Below, piece by piece: positions 33,179 through 46,212 of a stretch of 61,336 bases of DNA; the stretch's first letter is position 1; each line of letters begins with the position of its first letter. Where the stretch lies: NCBI RefSeq assembly GCF_000315625.1, contig NW_005434671.1, positions 1,174,729 through 1,236,064 of the forward strand. Reading direction: 5' to 3'. A program made the translations under genes and the position numbers. This stretch comes from Guillardia theta CCMP2712 (lineage: Eukaryota; Cryptophyceae; Pyrenomonadales; Geminigeraceae). The notes under the pieces were generated by a model. The model searched no databases, was not told where the DNA came from, and worked only from the letters and a program-made list of their open reading frames with translations.

Positions 33179-36100
33179 ATGAGGATCGACGAGCAAGACT
33201 CTCAAAGGACCATGGATGTCTTACAACGGCCCAAGGAGCTGATCAGCGAAGTCATCTCGGCCTTCAGACAGGGAGAAAGCGTGAACTACGTGTCAGGTCA
33301 TATGCACAGACTTCGCAATCCGAGTGTAAGCATCTGCAACAGGGCCAAGAACAACAGTCGGGATAGTGTTGAACGGAGTTATGATAGACTTCATGGTGAT
33401 TGGAGGAATGAGTCGGGTCCTTGTATGATGACTGTGTTTGAAGATTCCTGGTGGCCCTGCTAGTCAGAATGAAAACTTGGAGCCCAAGGTTCACCGAAGG
33501 TATGAAACGGCCAAGTCGTGCTGAGATGTCACTTGCAGGATGAGATTGTTGAGGTTGATTCTGTGGCGGCTACTCCGGACAATGTCACCTCCCTACTTCG
33601 AGGATCAGATGAAGTTGGAACTCTCGTAAGAGGAGCTGTGTTTGGAAGGAGAGCATGAGACGTATCACGTGCAGGTTGAGATCAAGTTGAGGAAGCAGGA
33701 GACTTCGGAACTTGTCAATGTCATACTCAGCCGGATGTCGCTAGCCCACGTTCATCACATGCAGGTGATGTCTTCAGGCCAGAAAGCTTTGGCGTGATGA
33801 AAACTTTCACTCAGGTTTACAATGAATTGTTCGAGCAACTGAGATCGGTGAGCAAACGATATCCAGAAGTCGCAGACTTTGTTCGACGCGTCGGTATGAA
33901 AGTGAAGGAGATCGATTTCTATCACAACCAAGTCGAAGAAGAACTTCGTGGAAAGATCATGTCTTCGACCAAGCAACTGCAGAAGGTGCTGGACCTCTTG
34001 CGCGAATCTGAGTCGTCGAGCACACGTGGGTCAAAGTATTTGGATTCGAGTCAAGAAATGCAGAGGGTCATTGCGCATCTCCAGAATCAGTTGAGGAACT
34101 CAGAGATCGCTCAGAATCAACTGCGAGCTCAGCTAGCTCGGGCCGAGCAGAAGAAGAAGTTGTCATCTGGAAGCAGTGAATCCTCTGCCATCTTGAACAA
34201 CACGCGCACCACTGCAGACTCCCACATGTTCTCCCGGCTAGACGAGATTCGGTCTGCTAGGAAAGATCATTACATCCTCATGGAAAACGAGATTGAAGAG
34301 CTCAGCGTCAAGTTGCGGGAATCTCAGAATGAGCTCGAGATCATGAGCAGCGAGAAAGACGAACTGCTGGGCCGAGAGAAGTACTACAAGAGTCAGATCC
34401 AGACCTTGACCAAGGAACTGGATTCGAAGCAGCAAGAGCTTTCTCGAGCTACGAATGAAGTGTTCAAGCTACACCCGTACAAAGATGCCATGAGCGATGC
34501 CTCTCTGGTCAAGAAGCAGCTGAATGAAGCTGAAGGCTTGTTGGAAAAGGCCTTGGAGAGGGAGGCGAACATAGAGATCGAGTATCACGACGTCAACGAG
34601 AGATTTAGTCAAGCTCAGAGAGATGCGAGGATGAAGCAGTCGAGCCTTGAGGACGAAATCTCGCGGTTGAAATCTCAGCTGGAAGAAAACAACATCTACA
34701 CGGAGAAGATGCACGCGGATCTCGAAATCTTGAGACGCAAGAAAGATTCCCTGGAGGAGAAGATCGTGACACTGGAGCGAGAGTTTGACAAGAAGAGTCA
34801 GACGCACCTAGAGGTCGAGAGCGACCTCACCAAGCAATGGAGCTCAGCGAAAGAACAAGTCCAGGTCCTGCACGCCAAACTAAAACATGCCCATGATCAG
34901 CTCAACGATGCCTTGGCCTCGGAGCTGAGGCTGAAAAGCATGCTCGACGAGTCTCACGCCATGGCTGAGAAATTGCAGCAGGCGCAGCAGCAGATGGAGA
35001 AGGAATACCTGGCCAGGATCAAATCTCTGGAGGAACAGCTGTGCAGAGTCCAGGAACAGATCAGCGAGTTCCAGAGACGAGAATACGAGACGAACGAGCG
35101 AGAATGCAAGCTCATGTCGATGCTGGGTAGCCTCGAAGAAGAGTTCAGGAGCTGCCAGAAGTGTCTTCGGGAAAGTGAGCTTCAGAGCCAAGAGAATAAC
35201 TCAAAGAGACACGAGTATCAAGCCATGGTTGAGAGGCAACGGGTTGAAAGCGCCACGAGAGAGGAAGAGTCGTCCAGGAGAATTCAAGATCTCAAGGGTG
35301 AAATCAGGGAGCAGCAAGCGAGGTGCCTGTATGCGTTGCCTCGTCCTCCCCTCATCATGTGTGCTGCTTGCAGGACGCTGGAAGCTGAGAACAAGATACA
35401 AAACCTGGAGACAGAGCTGCTCGACCTGACCATGAAGCTGAAAGTCAAAGCAGCACAGGTGACTTTCATCCATGTCAAGTGCGAAACTCGCACCGCTCAC
35501 GGGCTCCCGTCAGGCCTCTGAGCTTGAAGAGAAAACGTACGAGCTGGAGAAATTGCTGCACAGGGGCGAAGAGACCAGCAGGAGGCAGCGAGACGACTTC
35601 ATCCTCAACTCACAAGCTCGCACTTGGCAACTTGACGCGTTGAAGAAGAGGATACAGGTCATTCTGCACTCATTGCTACCGCCCATGCTGACCTCATCGA
35701 AATAGAACTTCTCCGAGAAGGAAATGCAAGCAAGCGCGCGGGAGCACGAGCTGCTCAAGACTCTTGAGAAGAGTCAGACTAGCCTTCTGCGAGCAGAGAG
35801 CAGCAACGTACACTCAGAGCTTGAGGGCAGGCAGCAGGTGATCTCGACGTCGGCAGGCTGTGACGTGTCGATCTGAACAGAAGTTTTTGCAGACTGAGAT
35901 GCTGAAGATGAAGATCAGGTCCCTGGAAGAGAAGCTGGCAGCATGTGAGAAGGACAACGAGAACCTGGAGCGCATCATCAACCTGCCAGCTGAGGAGCTC
36001 GCGAGTCAGACGCTCGAGAGAAGTTTTGCCGTCAAGCGAGCCCTCGGGATTAAGGATGCCAACAGCTCACGGCGAGCTGGAAACGACTACTCCAGCTTGG

Positions 36101-36456
36101 AAGGAGCCTCGTCTAGGGCAGGGAACCCAGTCTCCTTCAACAAGGATGACAGCGCTCCTCCCCAGTCCAGCGATCCTGCGCACAGTGACGGCCGATCAGC
36201 GACGCTGGAGGACAGGAAATCTGGCATGGGATTGCGAGAGGATCAAAGTCAAGGTCCTGACGGTAAGAGCTCGGCACGGCTGAGCCCCCCCGGCCTTGTG
36301 AAAGGAACTTCTTCGATCTCTCCTCTTGCCCAGCAGGTCATCACTGCCTTGTCCACAAACACCTACGTACCTTCCAGCCGCCAGAACGCGAACGGCAAGA
36401 CGTTCAGACCCTCATCGTCCAACCCCGTGGACATGGACGAGAACTATCTTATTTGA
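33179..36456 (+). CDS. Long coiled-coil protein, multi-exon, unknown function
   Basis: The 5' end is uncertain (33179 is an ATG in a likely early exon). Clear exons follow: one from about 33540 (DEIVEVDSVAATPDNVT), then VEIKLRKQETSELVNVILSR, then a 1.5-kb exon from about 33824 to 35320 that is almost pure heptad coiled coil, then four more split by 45-57 bp introns. The C-terminal 150 residues are Ser/Pro-rich and end DMDENYLI at 36456. There is no membrane segment. Its length and composition suit a centrosomal or cytoskeletal scaffold, but no family is recognised. It converges on the kinase gene, 83 bp away. Confidence 0.65.
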
Positions 36457-36539
36457 ATGTTGACATGTTTGAAATAAACAACATAGTGTGATCTGCTGAT
36501 GTTTGTTTTTGTCATCTTGTATAAAAAGAGACATCATCG

Positions 36540-38064
36540 CTATCTTAGCTGAGTCAGCGCCATCCGTGCTGCTGCTTCTGACGGTGTCATGTTGGGCCTG
36601 GTAACTTTTGCCTGACGGCAAGTCAGGAATGCAAGGAAAGTCGCAAGTTGCCACTGACTCTGGGGAGGGAAGCTGCCAGCCGCTGGTGGACCGCACTGTA
36701 CGGTATGCGCTTACAAGGTGACAAGAAGGAGTGAAGATGCAGGTCAGGCACAACTTGCCTGCTGATTTCTGATCCTTCATCAGCTAGGATGCCGCCTGCC
36801 AGAACCATCGTGAACGTCTCTGAGTCAGACGACGAGCAGGAGAGCCTGCGCGTTCGACCATCATGTTGAGAAGAGCGAGGAGGAGGAGGGGAGAACCTTG
36901 CTGCAACTGTCTCTGCAAGTTCGCAGATGTCTTGCGCCGTCTGCTCCAGGATCTGAGACGCCACAGAGCAGCCATGCTCTCTCTTGGCCTTGACCACAAG
37001 TGGTGCAAGGGAAGCAACTTCGTCCCAGCTCGCAAACTTCGCAGGGACATCGGTCCCCTTCCCGTACGCGATCTCCTGCTGCTCCTTCAGGTCGAGTACA
37101 ACAGGAGGCAAACAAGACCAGCAGCCCATCTGCACTTGGCACCTTATACTTGTCAAGGATCATGCCGAGCAACTCAGTCGTCGGGCCCCTCCCGTCGCTT
37201 GCTCGCACAGCTGCTCTCAGCGCAGCAGCCCCCATGCTGTACCCGTTGCCACTGTCTCCCAGCAGCGGGCCCATCCCTCCTGCATCCTCAGACATCATCG
37301 ACTTGCCGGACAGCCTCCTGAAACCTCACCAACTCTCACTCGTTGCGATCCTCCCTGGGAGATTCCAAGACCAATGCTCCCTGTGCCGCTGATGACTACG
37401 ATGCCCTCCATCCTCCCTCCCGTTCCACTACACAAAGCAATCACTGAGTCATTCTCCACTATGGCCTTGCACGAAGGAAACTTAGACGCGCAGATCTGTC
37501 ATGGCGTGTCAACTGACCAGCCCAAATCGCTCAGACAAGCAATTGAGATACCGAAAGCCAGAAATCCACATCACTGGGTGTATCACAACCTGACATTCCG
37601 AGAACGATGCACTGAACATCTTTCATATCAGCATTTCCAGCCTGATGCGTGTCAATTCTTGACACCATGGGTCATGTAGACATGTAACCTTCAAGCTGTC
37701 CTGGACTGCAGCGACGAGGGACATCGTGGCTTGATCCTTTCCCACACTATTCTTGTTTGTGCTGCCTGAAGTAGCCTTTCCAACTATTTGCCCTGCATTG
37801 GAAACTCAAATCCATACAAGCATTTCATCTCCCCTGCTCTTCCCTGCTCTGCTCTACCCGAATGAACTTCCCGACTCCTCCCCTTGCCCCCCATCCCCTT
37901 GCCTTGCCTCCTCTCAATTCTCCCTTCCTCTACTCTCCCCTGCCCTCCTCTTCGTCCCTTGTCAGTCACCTCATCGTGTTTCACCTCCTCGCTTTCTCAC
38001 CTTCCCCGTCCATGACCGTCGCCTCCGTCTTCGTTGCCCCTCCATCTACCCCGATAACCAGCAT
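36540..38064 (-). CDS. N-acetylglucosamine kinase-like BadF/BadG family sugar kinase
   Basis: The first exon (ATG 38064) encodes MLVIGVDGGATKTEATVMDG, the phosphate-1 motif of the ASKHA fold. Later exons give STNKNSVGKD, VQCIVLGMSG, VENDSVIALCSGTGGRMEGI, VVISGTGSIGLGIS (phosphate-2) and GGMGPLLGDSGNGYSMG. Next come EQQEIAYGKGTDVPAKFASW, FTMVLAGGILADEG (adenosine motif) and a final exon ending PSEAAARMALTQLR. The last intron is 36612-36658 (47 bp, phase 0). The order and spacing match eukaryotic NAGK, which phosphorylates GlcNAc salvaged from glycans. The exact sugar is inferred. No targeting signal is evident. Confidence 0.8.
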
Positions 38065-38920
38065 TTTCCTCGAAAAGCACCAGTTGAGGCGGGTCCGGTG
38101 AAAGTGCTTTTGACCTGCGGGCCTGAGAGGAGATGTGGTTCAGATTTGAATAGCGAAGGGCGGGAAGATGGCGACGAAGCGGGAGGGGACGGGAAGGGTG
38201 GGACAAGTGGAGAGGGAGGAGGAGGTGAAGGGCATGCAGGAAGATAGCTGAGAGAAAGGGGAGGAGAGATATGAGGACGGAGGATCTCGAGACTGGATGA
38301 AGATGCAGGTGATGGGAAAGTTGTTGTCAGAACAGGCGCATCGGGCTGCCGTGGACGAAAGGAAGATGAGAACCTTGAAAATCACAGTTTCAGTGCATAG
38401 GAAAAGCTCAATGACTTAGAACAAGCACTAGAGAACCACCTGATGTTGAATCACGGCAAACACTCAAAATCAAGCATATCAAAGACCTCGCATTTGTATT
38501 TCAATTTAGAGGCAGTGTGTCAACAGGGAAGAGTTTCCTAGTGAGCAGTTCATTGAAAGAATAGCAGAGGCAAAAATGCAGTGCTTTATGAGAATGAGTG
38601 GAAGATGATGAAGGATGTTTCACATTTCATTCAAACTTTTTCAGACCGTTGGCGTCTTCTCCAAAGCAGTCAGAGATTGTTTTCCGGGTACTTCTTTCGT
38701 ACAAGATCAAACATACATGTGACATTCACAATCTGTCAGCATGACGGACAACGCAAATACAGGTGAATCCCTGCTAATTCAAGGTATAGATCACTTCCCA
38801 TTTTTGTGCGATGTCTTACGTATGTACGACAGATGGTAATCTGACATGCTCATTTCTGTAATAGCGTCAGCAATGTCACCAGCGCCAGGTGAACTTCATA
38901 CGCATACTTTGGAATAGGAG
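38065..38920. other. Intergenic region
   Basis: Upstream of the kinase there is purine-rich sequence (38140-38280) and then about 600 bp of AT-richer DNA. No conserved frame or repeat is visible. Confidence 0.4.
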
Positions 38921-38943
38921 ATTTATTTGTTTTCGTTTTGTAC

Positions 38944-40390
38944 AGGCGCGCAGAGAGGTGTCTATTGGAAAAGGAATGATAGCATGAGGCTGGTCCATCT
39001 GTTGATAGGTACAAAATCATTCCCTCCGGTAGAGAAGTCTCAGTTTTCAACAGACCCGGACCTCAAACCTGCCTTCCTCAACTTGGAGTCTCAAGCGCAC
39101 CGAGGCTCCATGGAATCGGCATTACTTAACTTCAAGCAATTCTGGACGATGGTACTCGCGTCCTGTCGCCGATCTGTCTGACCCCCTCACAAGGCTGCCC
39201 AAAAGTTCAACGATGAGGAGTGGAGGCCTCCTCACCTCTTTCCCAACGACCCGCATCTCAGCCGGTGCAGATCTTTCACGCCATCCAAGAAGAGCAAAGA
39301 GGTTTTCTATGCAGCTCTTTATCATGGCAATTCATATGCACACTAGATCGAAGCCAACTATCTGCGTGAGAAATACAAAGCCCTTCGAAGACAGGTATCT
39401 TTCACGAAAAGTGGTTGAGGAATCTTACAAAAGAAACAATGCAGTTCAGTAGCAGTTTCAAGAAGTGGGAGGAGATCGGAAACAACAAGATTGAAAGCTT
39501 CTGGAAGTGCAGTGGAGCTGCTCCTGGAACCAGCGACGAAGGCTGTTGGTACATGTTCTTGGTGCTGTGGATTGGAAAGCACGAAGTATTCTGCATTCAT
39601 TCCACCATTCATCGTGACACCCTGTTGTTCAGGATGTCCTTGCTGCCGTGTTGGACAAGGGCCCAGATCATCCCATGGGCTCGGTTGGACCTGTGACCAA
39701 AAATGGTTCTCACACTGACAACCTGGTAGAGTGGACTTTACAAATTCGAATCGGACGGATTGTTTCGTGGCGTCAAACGTCAGGTGCTTCCGAGTAGATT
39801 TCGGGAATCTTTGTGATTGATTTGATCTTCAGCGCTCGTACATGTACTTCGACGACCAAGATTTCTCGCACGAACTTCAACAAGAGCTGAGGGTCATGCC
39901 TGACGCTGGTTTGTTCCTGTTATGTATTGATTCTTTGTCCGACAGATAGAATCCATTTTCAAACAGCAGGCTGAAGTTTTGAAGTTTGCTGACCTTTGCT
40001 TTCGTGGTATGCCCTCGTTTGACCACTAGCACATCGTTGATGTTTCCTGCAGGCACCAACGAAGCTATCGATGAAGAGCAGCGCGCTTTTTGGAGGCAGC
40101 AAATGGTCCTCAACATACTCACTGTCCCGCCCTTTTTGTCTGCCTTGATATCTAAACCGTGACCACTAAGATGTCCCTTCCTTCTGCCCTTCTTTCCTTG
40201 TTCACTTCTCACATGACTTTGATCTTTTGACGCAGATCACTGCCCATGCTCAACTGAGCAGCGTGCAGGCGAAGCTTCCGCAGCCTCACTCTGCCCATCA
40301 GGTTGGCATTGTCCGACGACTAATGCTGATGACTTGACTGGGCCTTGCAGAACAATGCCGAGGGACACGATCACCTCGCCGTCATCTAAT
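38944..40390 (+). CDS. Possible multi-exon gene, unidentified
   Basis: Several plus-strand pieces read like coding exons flanked by GT and AG. They include PDLKPAFLNLESQAHRGSME, ALLNFKQFWTM spliced across about 42 bp to AAQKFNDEEWRPPHLFPND, YLREKYKALRRQ, DVLAAVLDKGPDHPMGSVG with VEWTLQIRIGR, YFDDQDFSHELQQELRVMP, and GTNEAIDEEQRAFWRQQMVL. They suggest an acidic soluble protein, but I could not build a continuous frame, so the limits are approximate. No family is recognised. Confidence 0.3.
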
Positions 40391-41019
40391 ACAAGAGGCT
40401 TTTTGTTTTAACTTTCACTTGGAGTGTCAAGACCTTCGGGTTCCTTCCTGTGTGGACTAACAGAGCAGAGCGTTGGTACTTTAACTTGTGACTTAAATGC
40501 GTAATGAAAGCGATGAGACTACAACTGTGCTCAAGTTCCTAAGATTATGAGTCCCTGTCCGCCAGCTAGCAGATACGTACCCCTACCCTTCGAATGCAGA
40601 TCCTGAAAGGGGGTAGTGGTGGAGGTCCATAGGGTGGCAGCTTGGGGGACTATGAGGGGTGGACGAGAACTTGGGCTTGGGGTGACAGTCTAATGTGTAC
40701 CCCTACTTCAATAAGAAATTTTTAGATATTTGGGGGGTAGGGTGATCCTTGCAGGGAACTTAGGGATATAGCTGGGGTAGCTGTGGAGTGGAAGAGGGGG
40801 TGGGGTCATCAGCCTCCAGGTGGGTAGGGTCTGCAATGGCGAAGTTGACCTACAAATTTTAACAGCGGCATGCCGCTGTATTATGGGGGGGAGACTGGGG
40901 GGTAGGGGTACCCACAACCATGCTCGGGGGTTCGGTACCCCTAGAAAAGAATGTTCGGAAGGGGTAGGGTTATAGGAAAAGGGGGTCGGGTGGTAGAGGA
41001 GTGTGGAGATGGTGGCGGG
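40391..41019. other. Intergenic region with clustered G-rich motifs
   Basis: At least six runs of the GGGGTAGGG or GGGGGTGGGG type lie at 40575-40985, on both strands, directly before the transporter gene. One of them (GGGGGTGGGGTCATCAGCCTCC near 40797) closely resembles a run at 4315. They may be promoter elements, quadruplex-forming sequence or remnants of a dispersed repeat. Confidence 0.5.
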
Positions 41020-43312
41020 ATGAAAGCGGCCGGAGGCGGCGGAGGAGGAGAGCGATCGATAAGAATTCAGACCCTCCGTATGAAGATGAGGTTTGCTTCC
41101 CTTCGATCAGGTAAGAACATCATGGAGAAGATGTAACTCGACTTGTTGAGAGGAAGGAGAGGCAGAAATCTTTTGTCAGATCAACTTGATGTCAATCAGA
41201 GTAGTAGTGCGCGAGAGAATCTGTTTGTTGCGATGACTCAGAACATGATGTCTACATGTTTTCAATTGAAATGAGTTTTATAATCTTTATTCTTACTTTT
41301 GTCCTGACTGCAAGTTCATCCTGACTTGATGTTATTCTTTTCTTCATGACAGCACCGCGAGACCTATGGTATATTTACGTTCTCAAATTCCTTGAAAGCT
41401 ATTCATATTTCTCCATGGCGGTAAGCTTGCTATCATTAGTTATCTTTACATCACGTCAGGAAAATAGGATGACGCTCTGTGTGCAGGTCGTCTGTACCAT
41501 CTTCCTATCGGATGAATTCGGCTTGAACGATGCGCAAGCAGGGTTCGCGTATGGTTTAATGGGCACCTTCTCGTCAGTGTATGGGTTTGTGATTGGATTT
41601 GTGGTGGACAAGATTGGAATTCGAAGATCTCTTCTCTTGGGATGCTCCCTGTCCCTCATTGGACGTTGTACCCTCACCTTCTGTCAATCACCTATATTGC
41701 TCGCAGTCATAATGTACATATTTCTCCCCGCCGGCCATTGCTTGTGCATACCTGTCATGACGCTAGCAATCAAAGGATACACCACTTCCAAGAACAGAGG
41801 GTTTGCATACGGCATCTTCTACGGGATCATGAACGCTGGAATTTTGGTATCGGGACTGGTTGTGGATTTTTTCAACATGAAATACCCTCGAGCAAGCATG
41901 AAGTACGCTTTGAACGGCACATCAACAGCTCATACATTTGATGCTGATGGTTGGAACTTGACGGCTAATCGTTGCGTTTTTGCTACTGGGACCATGTCAA
42001 CAGCTGTTATGCTCTTTGTATCCTTCTTCTTTGTGGAGAACAAAGGGTCGAGTAGATTTTCCTCACAGGTAATGAGACCGATGTTTGTGTCCTTGTATCT
42101 GAGAGGAATGAACAGGATTTCAACGATGATTCCAATGCAAAGCTGTTGCCCTCCACAGATGACTCCTGGTCAAACTCATGCACGAGGAAAAGTCTGTGCG
42201 AAGATCTGAAGGAGATCGGCACTGATTCTTCCTTTTGGCGATTTCTGGGGTTCACAGCAGTGAGTTGCAAAACTCTTGCTTTCATTTACTACGTGGGTGA
42301 CATTGTCAACTCAGATTATGATTAACTTGCGCTCTTTGTTTCGTCACCTCGATGCAACGCTGCCAAAGGTTTCAGCCAGCAATTTGGTGCGTGTAGCACT
42401 GACATCTCTTGGTGCAGTACATGATGAGAGAATTCGGCGATCAAGTGGCAAAAGGCAGCATCTACGCACTGAATCCGTTAACGATCATCTTCCTTGTCCC
42501 GATCGTTTCAGCTGTCACGACCAACATTGACAATTTCGAAGCAATCCAGATCGGTCTTCATCTCCGACTGATATATTCTCCTTTTTTGAATTTTGTCCTT
42601 GTAGGCGCCTACTTGTCTGCTTTCTCCGTTTTCTTCTTGCCTTCAACACATCGCTAACAGCATGTGCTCTCTTTGTCTTCATCCTTTCTTTCGGAGAGGT
42701 CTGACCCGCTATTGCATGAAAACCCTGTTCACCTGTCTTACTCAACAGGCCCTGTGGTCCCCCAGACTTTATGATTATACAGTATCAGTGGCACCAAAGG
42801 GGAAGGAAGGAGCGTTCATGGCGCTGGGAAATGCTCCTCTCTTCTTCTCAACGATGCCAGTGGGACTCCTCTCGGGCTATCTCCTTCAGGTCGATCTCCT
42901 CTGACCGATTCCTCCTCGTCCTTCACCTGCTCTCTTTCCTCACCCTCTCCCCTGCTACATATGTTTCTCATGCCTCTGTGATCCTCAGGTCTTCTGTCCT
43001 GCACAGGGTCCCCGACGAAGCAAGGAGATGTGGTTTGTCATCGGACTGATCACGCTTTCGAGCCCGATCCTCCTGACGATCACCAAGAAGTGGATACGGG
43101 AACCCGTGCGACAGACGAAGCTGCGAGAGGTGTCTTGTGTCTCCTGCGTAGAGCATCTTCCCTGACTCGTCGGCTGATTGCAGGAGCATGAAAACGAGCT
43201 CGTGGAATTGCACGTGAATGGAAATCAATCGAACCATTCAAGTCAGCCGGAGAACGAGACTCAGTTGCTCAAGTCAAGGGGAACGTCTGGTGATAACGCA
43301 GGGTCGTCGTAG
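41020..43312 (+). CDS. Major facilitator superfamily transporter
   Basis: After a short charged first exon (ATG 41020, ending FASLRS) and a 242-bp intron, the protein reads APRDLWYIYVLKFLESYSYF. Hydrophobic helices follow, including GFAYGLMGTFSSVYGFVIGF and the MFS loop 2-3 motif DKIGIRRSLLLG. The second half includes FRHLDATLPKYMMREFGD, LNPLTIIFLVPIVSAVTT, LWSPRLYDYTVSVAPKGKEG and MALGNAPLFFSTMPVGLLSG, then MWFVIGLITLSSPILLTI. This resembles PTR/POT-like MFS proteins but lacks decisive substrate motifs. Introns are numerous (47-80 bp). The acidic C-terminal tail ends at 43312. The substrate is unknown. Confidence 0.75.
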
Positions 43313-44260
43313 AGCTCCCTGTGGTCATGGCAAATTATTCTTTACTGTGATGAGTGCTAGTTTGGCTATTGTACATTCGAAGTGGTCAGACCTCCGCATA
43401 GAGCAATCTGAACAGCTGCAAGAGGGTGTGGGCAACGGAAAGAGCAAGAGCAATGTGCTGCAGTATCTGTGAGGCTAGTGTAAGGTGGAGATACGCCTGG
43501 ATTCAGTTTCTCGGCAGTGTATGTTGGGTTCAGTCCGATTCGGCGACGATGCCAGTCTCTTGAGCAGTCTCAGCAGCAGATGGTAAAGGTGGGACACTTG
43601 TGAGCGACTTGTAAGGCTGTCGGTGGAAACAGGAGAAGGAAGATCCTGCCGCCCGCGATCTATGCTGTGGATTCGAAATCCTTTGCGAAGATCTGCTGTA
43701 AACTAGTGAGTACAAGTTCGAAACGATAGTGATCTGTTGTTACTGGTTCTTAAAGTGTCAAATTTGGCATTCTCGTTTGTCGCCGCCATGAACAAGGTCA
43801 TCTCTAACGTCTGCGCATTCTCTCGTTCTTTGGCCTACGAGGAAGTGTCACGTGACGAACATCGCCTGCTCGTCCTCCTTTCTCACCCATGCCTTGTCTG
43901 CTCGGATGTCTGCGATCCCGCACGGACGCCCATGCGTGCGCTCGAAGTTTGACGCTCGTTTGCCCAGACGCACCCGCAAGATCTCGAGAGATTTCTTCAT
44001 CTTCATCTCTACTGTATGGTCTGTGTGGTCCATCCTGGTCATCGAAGTGAGAAAGGGACGAACGTAAAATGGCTGTTTGTCTTGTTTGCTTCTTGCCTGA
44101 CTAGCGTCTGGTATCCTTCCATCTTGTATCGCTGCCAGTCTTACAGAAATCCATATATCAATTAAGATTTCTATGCTGTTTTCCCATTCATCTGTGATTT
44201 TACCTCTTGTAGAACTCTCATTTCACCATGCCTTGCCTTCTTTCTCCTTATTCCTCGTTG

Positions 44261-44263
<3 letters not shown>

Positions 44264-44340
<77 letters not shown>
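44264..44340. repeat. (CT)n microsatellite
   Basis: About 38 uninterrupted CT dinucleotides run here. It is expected to vary in length between strains. Confidence 0.98.
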
Positions 44341-44342
<2 letters not shown>

Positions 44343-44366
44343 GTCCTAAAGGACCATGTACCACTC

Positions 44367-44897
44367 CTACTCATGCACCTTGCCTCGTCCTCGTCCTCGT
44401 CCTCGTCCTGCTCCCCTCTCCTTGCTGGATCCCTTATCCCTCCGATACCGTACGGCCTCGTACTCTGGACTGCCCGACTCTTTCCCCACCCCACCCCCAA
44501 TCGGGAGGTACAGGTGGGGTTCTCCGAAGAGGCCCGCCTTGGTTAGCTCCTTCATGTCACGGTACTGACCAGTTAAGCCCAACATGTGTAGATGAGAGGT
44601 ACAGAAGACAAGGAAGGTGAAGAAGAAGCCAAGTATGACAAGATCACGACGACAACAGTCAGGAGATGTCAAGAGAGCAGACATGCTCAGGACAAACATG
44701 ATGAAAACATAAATGAAGCATATGAATGAAGAAGACCCATGAAGAAGATGGATGAAGAACGATAAGCCAAGGATGGTGATAGCAAGGGCGAAGGACGAAG
44801 GTGGACAGCATAGAAGAACACAACGAGAGCATGGCGTTACATCACAAGGCGTCACATCACAAGATGATGCTGAAGACAAGCTTTCATACACTTGCAA
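44367..44897 (-). CDS. Possible three-helix membrane protein
   Basis: This is a single frame of 176 residues with a Cys-rich start, three strong hydrophobic segments (FALAITILGLSFFIHLL, FICFIYVFIMFVLSMSALL, LVILGFFFTFLVFC) and a basic/Gly-rich tail. No family is recognised. The 3' part reads through CT-biased DNA, so the frame could be chance. I rate it only as a candidate. Confidence 0.3.
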   Translation of the reverse strand: MQVYESLSSASSCDVTPCDVTPCSRCVLLCCPPSSFALAITILGLSFFIHLLHGSSSFICFIYVFIMFVLSMSALLTSPDCCRRDLVILGFFFTFLVFCTSHLHMLGLTGQYRDMKELTKAGLFGEPHLYLPIGGGVGKESGSPEYEAVRYRRDKGSSKERGAGRGRGRGRGKVHE

Positions 44898-45569
44898 CCG
44901 TTGAAGGAGCGCAACGACTTGACGTCATCAAGATATGCTGATCGTCAAGCTATTATAATATCTTCCTATTTCATGAACTTGTGTGTTATGTGTTTGTGTG
45001 AATTTGTCTGCAACATCTTACTTGGCTGAATGTATCATGAAATCACATGTGTTGTTTTCAAGATTGATATTCGTAGATCATGAAATGATTTAGCACGACT
45101 TGTAACAACCCGGATAAGTTCTTGAAGACGGTGAGAAGTTCAGGGTAATGTGTCTCATCAGCGGACGAAGCTCAGGGGGCCTGATGGTCAGAACTTAGAT
45201 CGGGACTTAGGAAATCGATCAGAGGACACGTAGGGGCGCAGTGTGCATTGAGGGTGGACGCAAGGATGTGAGGGTAGGAGGTTGCTGTAAATAAAGGAAG
45301 AATTGGCGGTGTTGAGTGATCAATCTGAGAGTCTAAGTTGGAGTGTCAGAAGGTTGTACAACTCGACGTGAACTCAGCTTCCGAGTCCAGCTGGACTGTG
45401 AGGATGGGTTCAGATCGTAGGTTCCAAGGCAGAGTACTTGCAAGCTGCTCAGGTGCCCGCGCGAGTACGAAACTTGGCCACAGGGGCTTCTTCTGATCGC
45501 GCTTCTGTACTTTCATGATATCTGGAGGAGGCATGCCAGGTGCTGGGGGAGGAACCTATGAAGAGTCGG

Positions 45570-45745
45570 AAAGCGAGATGAGAAGCAGCTGCTGCTGCTG
45601 CAGAAGGAGAACTTCGGAATGAGAAGCAGCTGCAGCTTCAGTTGAAGGAGAATGAGAAGCAGGTGCAGCGGCTTCAGTTGAAGGAGAATGAGAAGCAGCT
45701 GCAGCTGCAGTTGAAGGAGAATGAGAAGCAGCTCAGTGCAGCTAC
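45570..45745. repeat. 36-bp tandem repeat block (LKENEKQ-coding)
   Basis: About four copies of a unit containing GAGAAGCAGCTGCAGCTTCA and GTTGAAGGAGAAT run here. On the plus strand one frame reads NEKQLQLQLKE four times, then SAATAVETG and stop at about 45763. This could be the last exon of a coiled-coil gene or its decayed relic; no start or upstream exons are found. Confidence 0.6.
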
Positions 45746-46212
45746 AGCAGTTGAAACGGGATAATAGGGATTTTTCCAATTACAACAAGCGCCAACTGTC
45801 CACTTGATGATTTTGTGAGTGGAGTATATTTTGGCACAGTGACTCGAAGGAAAGAAACGAAATTCCAACTCAACAAAGCTCGTGTCTGACCTGCTTGAAG
45901 GATACTGCTGTGTGAGAAGCGAACACACAGGACACGAGGGAGGCAAATGAGTGAACATAAGAACATCGGAGATGTAATCCCATGACTCAAAGGTGTGTGT
46001 TTTGATTGATGATTGAAAGCGGCAGGATGATTGTCACGTGCAAACACAGGTCTGGTTGAGACGCTGTTTATGAAGGCTTTACGGTCGGCAAGGATAAGGT
46101 GGTCCAATCCGCGGTAGTAGAGGTGCCGCAGAGGGACTCGAACCTGATTAAGCGAGGGCTGATCTCCACGAGTGACATGAATCAGCTCCTGTAAGACCAA
46201 TAAAGCCTTCAG

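Noticed and set aside
45513-45779. Leu-rich minus-strand frame
   Set aside because: It is the reverse of a Glu/Lys/Gln-coding repeat; the plus strand is the better reading.
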